Origin: Robertkochia aurantiaca | GTDB taxonomy: Bacteria; Bacteroidota; Bacteroidia; Flavobacteriales; Flavobacteriaceae | DNA: 64,000 nt | Direction of reading: 5' to 3' | NCBI RefSeq assembly: GCF_020166495.1 | Contig: NZ_JAINZS010000006.1 | Location: forward strand, 310,001-374,000 | Position numbers and translations under genes: made by a program | The notes under the pieces: model-generated | What the model was told of the DNA's origin: nothing | The model's database searches: none | The model's input: only the letters and a program-made list of their open reading frames with translations | Shown: positions 1 through 6,764 of the stretch, piece after piece | Position numbering within the stretch: the first letter of the stretch is position 1 | Layout: every line of letters begins with the position of its first letter

Positions 1-1024
1 GTTTCCTCTTTCATACGGGCCAGTAAGCCTAAAACGACAGAGCCGAAAAAAAATACAGCCGTCATTTCGACCAGCCACCAATCCAATGCTACCACCCCAT
101 AAACCATGATCACGAAACACAGCATGAAAACCGAAAGAATCAGTTTCATATTACCCGAGAGACTCGGGATTCTTAGTTCCGGATCCACTGCAAAATTACT
201 TTCGATCTTTTCTTTTTGATCAGATATCACCGAATAAGCGGGATCGGCCTTTACACGTTTCGCATAACGCAACAGAAACAAGATTGTCAGCGTGATGCAT
301 ATCAAAAACATAACCATTCTTTCCTGAAGACCATTGGTCCACACAATACCTGCTGCATCGGAGGCGATGATGGTAGAAAAGGGGTTGGTGGTAGAAGCCA
401 TGACCCCCACCTGTGATCCGAGAAAGACACAGGCCACAGCTACCAGGGCATCGTATTTTGCGGCTAGAAAAACGGGGATCAGAATCGGCAGGAAGGCGAT
501 GGTTTCTTCTCCAAATCCGAAGGTGGAGCCCCCCAGGGCGATTAACAGGGTAGTGCTGATGATCAGGATAAATTCGCGACCCTTCAGGAATTCTGAAAGC
601 CACTGAATACCGGCACTGAAGGCTCCGGATCTTTCAACAACACCCACCGTTCCTCCAATGATAAGAACCAGGAATATTATATCTGCTGTCTCGATGATCC
701 CTTTGACAGGTGCCTGCAGAAATTGAAAAAGACCTTGCGGCTTTGCATCCACATGTTTATACGTGCCTGGAATGCTGATGGGTTTGTAAATGGCTCCGGA
801 GGTGAAATTTTCCAGGGGGATTTGAATATTTAGAATATCCAGAGTCTCAGGGGTGGGAGGTAACTTTTCGGTTCTATCATTCCTTTGAACTATAAAGGCA
901 TCTTCAGAGGCATTATAGGTGAGTTTCGCATACTGACCTGCGGGAATAACCCAGGTAAGAACCGCAACAAGTGCCGCAATGATCAGGAGAATGGCCTGAG
1001 CCGAAGGGAAAGATCTTATTTTCA
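1..1024 (-). CDS. YfcC-family (C4-dicarboxylate carrier-like) membrane transporter, 3' end beyond window
   Basis: The minus-strand frame opening at ATG 1024-1022 stays open to base 1 (341 codons) and leaves the window, so the C-terminal part is missing. It starts MKIRSFPSAQAILLIIAALV and continues WVIPAGQY, the N-terminal helix and motif typical of YfcC/DcuC-superfamily carriers. Several further hydrophobic helices follow, with GGTVGVVERSGA, GGSTFGFGEETIAFLPILIP and GSQVGVMASTTNPFSTIIAS, which match the conserved glycine-rich re-entrant regions of the family. The family is predicted to move dicarboxylates, amino acids or peptides across the inner membrane; the substrate cannot be told here. 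The start is supported by hydrophobicity beginning at once after a short basic stretch. No partner gene is visible. Confidence 0.85.
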
Positions 1025-1305
1025 TTTCAGAGGTACGCTTATTTGCAAAGCGCCTGTTTATATTACGTCTATGAAAGTATGAATATTTTCTGAGTTAATG
1101 CCGTCAGATGGGTCGCTATATGTCTGATAATGAATGACTCTATGTGCTCTGGCAGATCGATTTTTTAAAGTTGCGTCTATTTCTACCTTAAATGACTTTA
1201 GTTAAGGCGGGGATGTAGAGGAATATCTTATTGCCAAAAGAATTACATGATCTTGCGTTTTGTGGGAAGTACGCAGAGTTTACCAGGAATCATAAAACAA
1301 AGAGA
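1025..1305. other. intergenic gap, nothing recognised
   Basis: About 280 bases between two minus-strand genes. It must hold the promoter of the transporter gene, but I see no clear TAnnTTTG box, hairpin or conserved small reading frame. A plus-strand frame starting at 1231 runs antisense into the next gene and is not credible. Confidence 0.4.
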
Positions 1306-1737
1306 TCAACCGGAGGTGATTTTTCGTTCACCGGATCTGTTCTTAAATATGGCATTGTAAAGGAAGTAACTGAAAATCCCTGTGATGAAAGTGGCGGCAA
1401 TATCCCAGACATCGATAGGTTTGCCCAGCAGGGGATGTGCCAGCTCATACACTATAATGCTCAGGGTTCCAAGCTTGATCAGGTAATTCCCTTTGTCACG
1501 CTCATGAGAGAAAATAGCGATTAAAATAAACAAGGTGGTTAAAGTTCCGAAGGTATTCCCTAAGGTGTCTGCTAAATGAAAGTCATTGATGTCATTGCGA
1601 TAAACATATGGTCGGTAAATAGGTCGTCCTATGAATTCGTATATAAGAAGTGAAGAAAGGCCGATGGCAAAATTGATGATTTTGTACCAGGTTAATTTCC
1701 ATCCTTTCAGTTCATCTAAAAATTCGTTCAATTCCAT
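1306..1737 (-). CDS. four-helix hypothetical membrane protein
   Basis: A 143-residue protein starting MELNEFLDELKGWKLTWYK. Four hydrophobic segments lie near residues 16-36, 62-79, 86-105 and 110-131, separated by short charged loops such as IYRPYVYRNDINDFH and SHERDKGN; the C-terminus is basic. I do not recognise a family; the layout is loosely like small VanZ- or DUF-type integral proteins, but no diagnostic motif is present. The alternation of hydrophobic and charged segments supports a real gene. It is monocistronic, with large gaps on both sides. Function unknown. Confidence 0.6.
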   Translation of the reverse strand: MELNEFLDELKGWKLTWYKIINFAIGLSSLLIYEFIGRPIYRPYVYRNDINDFHLADTLGNTFGTLTTLFILIAIFSHERDKGNYLIKLGTLSIIVYELAHPLLGKPIDVWDIAATFITGIFSYFLYNAIFKNRSGERKITSG

Positions 1738-2200
1738 ATAGAAAACATAGTGATTAGGCGATAAAAGTGTTTATGACTGGTATAATGAGGCTGAATGACC
1801 TGAAAGTCCTCGGGCCGGCATGTTTACTAAAGCAGCCTCCATAGAATACATGGCTTCTATAATCAGTCAGGTGATTCGTTATTGCTCCGATTCTTTCTTT
1901 AAATATAGCATTTATAAATGCTGTAATTCTATAAATATACCCGGAAAAGCCTTCAATAGCATGTAACCAACTGATAGACAGTATGTAATATGTGCCTTTC
2001 TTTGTGTATTTATTACACACTTTGCTCTTCAATTACACACTATTTGGGAACTCTGTTGTTTTTTGGCATGGATCATATATCTCTGTGAAGCCTTATTATC
2101 GCTGGGATCAGTGAGGATTAAGGCCGGAGTCGTATGTTTTGGTACAATAGTTTCTATATAACTAACAAACAATTAAACTTAAAAGTTAAAATCAATCATT
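1738..2200. other. intergenic region with phased TTACACACT repeats
   Basis: A divergent 460-base gap between the membrane protein and the PepSY gene. ATTACACACT occurs at 2012-2021 and again at 2032-2041, exactly 20 bases apart. The left copy also forms an inverted repeat, TGTGTA (2003-2008) with TACACA (2014-2019). Direct repeats two helical turns apart are a common arrangement for dimeric activators. A 92-codon minus-strand frame (1754-2032) crosses the region but has no family resemblance and is not called. Confidence 0.4.
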
Positions 2201-2515
2201 ATGAAAAAATTAGTTTTAGTATCAGCAGTAGCATTAGGTGGATTCGTTTCATTTGCAGCAACCCCCGTAGTATTTCATGACGGGATCGCTGAAGACATCT
2301 ACGAAGATGTATACATGGTACAGGAAGAATATACAGAGGTTTCGGTAGATGAAGTGCCTCAGGCCGTTAAAGATGCCCTGGCAAATGATTTTCCGGGAGC
2401 TGAAATAGCTAAGGCACACAAGAACGAGGCCAATGAGTATAAGCTTGAAGTAACCATGGGTGAAGAAACAGCCACCCTTTACGCGAACGAAAATGGCGAG
2501 TGGATCCAGAAGTAA
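2201..2515 (+). CDS. secreted PepSY-like domain protein
   Basis: A 104-residue protein with an N-terminal signal peptide (MKKLVLVSAVALGGFVSFAA) and a mature part containing VDEVPQAVKDALANDFPGAEIAKAHKN followed by YKLEVTMGEETATLYANENGEWI. This alternation matches the PepSY-like beta-lactamase-inhibitor-type domains common as small periplasmic proteins in Bacteroidota. The family is thought to bind or inhibit other proteins; no enzyme activity is expected. It is followed at once by a strong terminator, so it is a single-gene unit. The nearby two-component system lies immediately downstream, and PepSY-like proteins are sometimes its outputs, but that link is only inferred from position. Confidence 0.8.
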   Translation: MKKLVLVSAVALGGFVSFAATPVVFHDGIAEDIYEDVYMVQEEYTEVSVDEVPQAVKDALANDFPGAEIAKAHKNEANEYKLEVTMGEETATLYANENGEWIQK

Positions 2516-2540
2516 GATCCTGTCATAAATTTGTTAAAGA

Positions 2541-2568
2541 AAAGGATAGCCTGGCTATCCTTTTTTTT
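2541..2568 (+). terminator. Rho-independent terminator after the PepSY gene
   Basis: Stem AAGGATAGC / GCTATCCTT with a 3-base loop followed by a run of T. It lies 25 bases past the stop codon. Confidence 0.85.
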
Positions 2569-2587
2569 ATGCTTTTTTTCATCCAGC

Positions 2588-2628
2588 TGTTGACTTAACT
2601 TCCTATTTTTGTGTAAATTAAGTCAACA
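2588..2628. promoter_or_regulatory. perfect 11-bp inverted repeat around a -7 box, just before the response regulator
   Basis: TGTTGACTTAA (2588-2598) is the exact reverse complement of TTAAGTCAACA (2618-2628). The 19-base interval contains TATTTTTG (2604-2611), a match to the Bacteroidota -7 consensus TAnnTTTG. The ATG of the regulator follows at 2630. Because the left arm would lie upstream of a transcript starting near 2618, this is more likely a DNA operator, possibly autoregulatory, than an RNA hairpin. Confidence 0.6.
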
Positions 2629-2629
2629 G

Positions 2630-3994
2630 ATGCCGAAAATCCTGATCATCGAAGACGATGTTTCCTTCTCTGCTATGCTGGAACGTTTTCTCTCAAAGAA
2701 TTCTTTTGAGGTGGATACCTGTTATTCTGCCGGGGAAGGGTTAGAGCACCTTAAATCCGGAAACTATGATCTGGTGTTTGTCGACCTGAGGTTACCCGAC
2801 CTCGATGGCATCGAATTGCTGTCGCGGGTAAAGGAGATGAAACCGGAAACCCCGGTTATTCTGATGACCAGTTATGCTGAGGTCACCACAGCGGTGGAAG
2901 CGATGAAAAAAGGCGCTTTCGATTATATTTCAAAACCTTTTAACCAGGACGAGGTCCTGTTGGTGATCAAAAATGCCCTGAAAGGAAAGGGGCATGATGT
3001 ATCACGTACAGATACTGCTAAACCTGTTTCTTCCCTTGACAGAGATACCTCCTCTCAGGGAAATATGGTGAGAGGTATCAGTAAGGCTTCCAAAAAACTT
3101 CAGGAATATGTGCAGTTGGTGGCTCCGACCGATATGTCTGTGCTGATAACCGGGCAGTCGGGAACGGGGAAGGAAGTAGTTGCAAGGAGTATTCACAACA
3201 ACAGCAAGAGGAAGAATTTTAATTTTATTGCAGTCGACTGCGGTGCGATACCAAAGGAAATTGCTGCCAGTGAATTTTTTGGTCATATCAAGGGTTCGTT
3301 TACCGGAGCGGTCACTGATAAGAAGGGTCATTTCGAAGCCGCCAATAAAGGAACCATCTTTCTTGATGAGGTGGGGAACCTTAGTTACGGGAACCAGATT
3401 CAGTTGCTCAGAGCCCTTCAGGAGCGAAAGATCAAGCCCATAGGGAGTAATAAGGAGATCGAAGTCGACATAAGGCTCATCACAGCTACCAATGAAGATC
3501 TTCTGAAAGCTGTCAATGAAGGTGGTTTCAGGGAAGATCTCTATCACCGGCTTAATGAGTTTTCCATCCAGGTGCCAACCCTGCATGAGCGTAAGGAAGA
3601 CCTGATGATTTATGCCGATCATTTTCTGGATCAGGCAAATCTGCAACTGGAAAAGAAGGTGGTGGGTTTTTCAGATGAGGTGCTCGATATTTTTCAGAAG
3701 TACTCCTGGCCCGGGAATCTCAGAGAGCTTTCCAACGTCATCAAGCGATCTGTCTTGCTCACACAGGGCGACTATGTTGAAAAGTCGGTGCTGCCGGCTG
3801 AAATCGTGAGGCCGAGGACTCATGAAGACCCGGAAAGAACCGTCAGGTCTTTTTCGAAGAAAGACAATGAAAGGGAGTTGATCATGAACGCCCTTGCTGA
3901 GGTGGATAATAACAAATCTCAGGCGGCCAGGTTACTAAACATCACACGAAAGACGCTCTATAACAAGATCAAGGAATACAATATCGATTCCTGA
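2630..3994 (+). CDS. sigma-54-type (NtrC/AtoC-like) response regulator
   Basis: A 454-residue regulator from ATG 2630; an upstream TTG at 2609 in frame would put the start inside the promoter, so ATG is preferred. Domains: receiver at 1-118 with acidic pair E8/D9/D10, phosphoacceptor D52 (FVDLRLPD) and K102; AAA+ core about 147-385 with Walker A GQSGTGKE (175-182), GSFTGA (222-227, a variant of the sigma-54-contacting GAFTGA), Walker B GTIFLDE and the R-finger region; Fis-type helix-turn-helix at about 420-450 (SQAARLLNITRKTLYNKI). It should activate sigma-54 promoters on phosphorylation. It converges with a hybrid histidine kinase 15 bases beyond its stop, the likely partner. The 11-bp inverted repeat before it suggests autoregulation. 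Confidence 0.93.
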   Translation: MPKILIIEDDVSFSAMLERFLSKNSFEVDTCYSAGEGLEHLKSGNYDLVFVDLRLPDLDGIELLSRVKEMKPETPVILMTSYAEVTTAVEAMKKGAFDYISKPFNQDEVLLVIKNALKGKGHDVSRTDTAKPVSSLDRDTSSQGNMVRGISKASKKLQEYVQLVAPTDMSVLITGQSGTGKEVVARSIHNNSKRKNFNFIAVDCGAIPKEIAASEFFGHIKGSFTGAVTDKKGHFEAANKGTIFLDEVGNLSYGNQIQLLRALQERKIKPIGSNKEIEVDIRLITATNEDLLKAVNEGGFREDLYHRLNEFSIQVPTLHERKEDLMIYADHFLDQANLQLEKKVVGFSDEVLDIFQKYSWPGNLRELSNVIKRSVLLTQGDYVEKSVLPAEIVRPRTHEDPERTVRSFSKKDNERELIMNALAEVDNNKSQAARLLNITRKTLYNKIKEYNIDS

Positions 3995-4008
3995 TTCATT
4001 CCCCGTAT

Positions 4009-6471
4009 TTAGCCAACCTCTGCCAGCTGCGTGAAGATGATCTCGATCTCGCGTTTTAATTCCTGAACATAGGCATGCAGGTGGTCAGTATCTTCAGGAT
4101 CCAGGTGTTCGATTTTGTTCAGGATAGGTATGATGTTCACGGCGTTTATCTGTCGGTACATGGTTTGCATTTTATGTCCCAGTTCCCTGGCTCTCTCATA
4201 CTCTCCTTTACGGGCACTTTCTTCAAGTAAAGTGAGATCTTTGAGGGTGTTTTCCCGAAACAGGTCAAGAATTTCCTTTAAAGCCGATTCGTCATTATTC
4301 AGAAATGACATCATACTGCTGAGGTTGTAGGCCTCATCTCCGTTGAAAGGCTTTAACTGTTTTTGACTTCCTTTACCGGTACCATTTTCTGTGAATTGCG
4401 TTTTTCCACTCATTACCTGATCGATCATACTGAGTATGGCAGCAGGCGTATAGGGTTTATTCAAAAAACCCGAAAACCCGGCATCCAGGTAATCTTTTGC
4501 TGGCAATTCCTTTCTTCCCGTGACAGCGATAATAGGTTGCCCTGAATAACCGGTATAATCATCTGCCCTGAGTAATTCAGCAAAATGAAAACCGTTCATC
4601 GAAGGCAGTTGAATGTCGGTTATTATAAAATCGTATTCCAGTTCTTTCAATTCCAGCAAAGCTTTATTGGCATCTTTAAAAGTATGGGTGGTCATACCCT
4701 CTGCTTCCAGAATTTCACGAAGAAGACTGAGCAGGGTTTCGTCATCGTCGATCAGTACTCCTGTTAAGGCAGGCATGCTTTTCAGTGCTTCTGCCGGTTC
4801 GATTTCCTGGCTCTTATCGCTGAGCCTGGCGGGAATGGTAAATGTAAATGTGCTGCCTTTATCTTTTTCGCTTTTCAGATAGAGTTCTCCACCCAGGAGT
4901 CGTACCAGTTTCTTTGAAATGGTGAGTCCGAGTCCGGAGCCGCCATATTTTCGTTCTATCGAATTCTCAGCCTGTGTGAATTCTTCGAAGATCAGTTGCT
5001 GCTTTTCCTCGCTGATCCCGATACCAGTGTCGCTTATACTGATGGCTATCATGGCTTCTTTTCCTTCCTTTCTGGTTATGACGGCTTCGATGGTTATCTT
5101 TCCTTCTTCGGTGAATTTATAGGCATTTCCGATTAGATTTGAGAGCACCTGCTTAAGGCGGAAGGGGTCGCTGACTACGGGCCGGTCGATCTGCGGGTCG
5201 GTTCTTACTTCCAGCCGTATGGGTTTGTCTTTATACAGACTACGCACGCTTTCTGCGGTTTCAGAGATCAGATTTTCCAGATGGAAGGGGATTTTATCGA
5301 CGAAGATCTTACCCGACTCCAGCTTGGAGAAATCAAGCAGATCATCTACCAGCTGAGTGATGAAGGAGGCCGCCTTACTAACCCTGTCGGTATAGTAAGC
5401 CTGTCGGGACCCCAACAGCGATTTTCGCAACAGTTCCGTATACCCTACGATAGTACTCAGCGGGGTTCTCAGGTCATGACTTACCATGGAGATCAGCTGC
5501 TCCCTGCTCTTCAGCAGAGACCGTGTCAGCTCATTTGATTTCTCCAGTTCTTCCCGGTATCGCTGACTACGGAAGAAGTCGTTGAGGATCATGATCGAAA
5601 AGAGGATCATCAGTACGGCGGCAGCGATCGCAGCGATTGTGATCACGTTAATGCTTCTTTTAAGAACAGCCTCCCGTTTGGCATTGGCTTCGATTGAATT
5701 CTCGATAAATTCATTTTCAAAGGCCGTAAGTATCTGTCTTAATTGCTGGGAGGTATTCAGGTCGTTCCGAAGCAATTGGTTCTCTTTTATGGCCATCGAC
5801 AGTCGCTGCCGGGAGTTTTCTTTCCTGATATTTTCCAGCATGGTACGGGTGGCGATAACCATCGAGTCAAGTACTTTCTCATCTACGGTGTTCGAAGAGT
5901 CACGCGGAATGTATTTGTTCCATATCCCGATGGCTTCCGACAGGTTTTCGCGTACACGCGGACTCAGCTGATCAGGGTTTTCTGAGAAATCGGTGATCGA
6001 TAGACGACCCAGGCGTTCTTCAATATTCGAAAACTTTTCTATGGCTGTTTGTATCGACCGGTCTGCATTGTTGTTGTGCCTGATGGTTCTCAGGTCTTTT
6101 ATGTTTCTGATCTTTTGATCGACCAGTTCCCTGACACTGTCGAGAAGACTGCTTTGATAGTCATTGGTGATCTTCATTTGCAGGGAATCCAGTTCCATGG
6201 CGATGGAATCGTTCTTTTGAAGATACTGTTCGAAGGGAATCTGTTTATTCGATTGAATGGCTGCCCTTGCGAAGCTTTCACTCTCATACATGAGCGTGAG
6301 CAATTTTCCGATACTGAAGATCTTTGATCGCTCAAGGCTGTCGTCCTGCTGGGCTTTGGTAAAGCTGTTGATCTCTCCATAAACCACCCAGCCAACCCAG
6401 ACCACCAGCAATGCCAGGATCAGGTAGCTTACAAATACTTTCAGGGTGATCTTTTGTCTGGATGAGTTCAT
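4009..6471 (-). CDS. hybrid sensor histidine kinase with receiver and HPt domains
   Basis: An 820-residue membrane kinase. Transmembrane helices at about 11-31 and 276-297 flank a mainly helical periplasmic sensor of about 240 residues with no family I can name. A short linker leads to HisKA with H332 (VSHDLRTPL), then the ATPase domain with N-box NLIGNAYKF (446-453), G1 DTGIGI (481-486) and G2 GGSGLGL. A receiver follows with phosphoacceptor D619 (IITDIQLPS) and conserved K672, then a C-terminal HPt domain with H766 (ELGHKMQ). All phosphorelay residues are intact (H-D-H), so phosphate could pass to the receiver of the convergent sigma-54-type regulator; that pairing is an inference from position. 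Stops are only 15 bases apart. Confidence 0.93.
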   Translation of the reverse strand: MNSSRQKITLKVFVSYLILALLVVWVGWVVYGEINSFTKAQQDDSLERSKIFSIGKLLTLMYESESFARAAIQSNKQIPFEQYLQKNDSIAMELDSLQMKITNDYQSSLLDSVRELVDQKIRNIKDLRTIRHNNNADRSIQTAIEKFSNIEERLGRLSITDFSENPDQLSPRVRENLSEAIGIWNKYIPRDSSNTVDEKVLDSMVIATRTMLENIRKENSRQRLSMAIKENQLLRNDLNTSQQLRQILTAFENEFIENSIEANAKREAVLKRSINVITIAAIAAAVLMILFSIMILNDFFRSQRYREELEKSNELTRSLLKSREQLISMVSHDLRTPLSTIVGYTELLRKSLLGSRQAYYTDRVSKAASFITQLVDDLLDFSKLESGKIFVDKIPFHLENLISETAESVRSLYKDKPIRLEVRTDPQIDRPVVSDPFRLKQVLSNLIGNAYKFTEEGKITIEAVITRKEGKEAMIAISISDTGIGISEEKQQLIFEEFTQAENSIERKYGGSGLGLTISKKLVRLLGGELYLKSEKDKGSTFTFTIPARLSDKSQEIEPAEALKSMPALTGVLIDDDETLLSLLREILEAEGMTTHTFKDANKALLELKELEYDFIITDIQLPSMNGFHFAELLRADDYTGYSGQPIIAVTGRKELPAKDYLDAGFSGFLNKPYTPAAILSMIDQVMSGKTQFTENGTGKGSQKQLKPFNGDEAYNLSSMMSFLNNDESALKEILDLFRENTLKDLTLLEESARKGEYERARELGHKMQTMYRQINAVNIIPILNKIEHLDPEDTDHLHAYVQELKREIEIIFTQLAEVG

Positions 6472-6550
6472 ATTTCGATTGTAAACTTCTGTGATTCAAT
6501 CATGTACTAATTTAAGTATAAATTTTTTCGCGTATGTCTCTTCTAAACTA

Positions 6551-6558
6551 TACTTTTG
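6551..6558 (+). promoter_or_regulatory. -7 promoter box before the TPP riboswitch
   Basis: TACTTTTG matches the Bacteroidota -7 consensus TAnnTTTG and would start transcription a few bases before the riboswitch. No clear -33 TTG is present. Confidence 0.5.
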
Positions 6559-6565
6559 CAGCGTC

Positions 6566-6656
6566 TCATAAGGGGTGCCTTGCCGGAATGCCGGTGTAAA
6601 GGCTGAGATTATACCCATTGAACCTGGAACAGGTAATGCTGTTTAGGGAGTAAGGT
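6566..6656 (+). ncRNA. TPP riboswitch (THI element)
   Basis: The conserved THI-box elements appear in order: AGGGGTGCC (6571-6579), a variable hairpin TGCCGGAATGCCGGTG, GGCTGAGATTATACCC (6601-6615), GAACCTG (6620-6626), CAGGTAATGCTG (6630-6641) and the closing AGGGAG (6645-6650). This is the aptamer for thiamin pyrophosphate. In Bacteroidota such elements are known ahead of thiamin-related TonB-dependent receptors (called omr1 in comparative work). It lies about 110 bases before the ATG of the receptor, leaving room for an expression platform. Ligand binding should lower expression. Confidence 0.93.
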
Positions 6657-6704
6657 CAGAATAACTGACCTGGCGGCCGGGATTATTAAAAGGCCGTATT
6701 TTTT
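6654..6704 (+). promoter_or_regulatory. possible attenuator hairpins behind the TPP aptamer
   Basis: Two hairpins follow the aptamer: GGTCAG/CTGACC (6654-6669) and CGGCC (6674-6678) with GGCCG (6692-6696), the latter followed by TATTTTTT. The second could act as a weak intrinsic terminator in the ligand-bound state. The stem is only five pairs and the loop is long, so this is tentative. Confidence 0.4.
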
Positions 6705-6740
6705 CAACATTTTAAGAACCGATGAATAATGACCCCTTTT

Positions 6741-6764
6741 ATTCGTAAAAATTTTATTACGAAT
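6741..6764 (+). promoter_or_regulatory. hairpin covering the receptor start codon
   Basis: ATTCGTAA (6741-6748) pairs perfectly with TTACGAAT (6757-6764), whose last two bases are the A and T of the start codon. Folding would hide the translation start. It may be the translational half of the TPP switch, or merely a palindrome. Confidence 0.45.

Noticed and set aside
1754-2032. 92-codon minus-strand frame in the gap before the PepSY gene
   Set aside because: No family resemblance, unusual composition with many Tyr/Ile/Cys and no signal or promoter box; it overlaps the proposed operator repeats.
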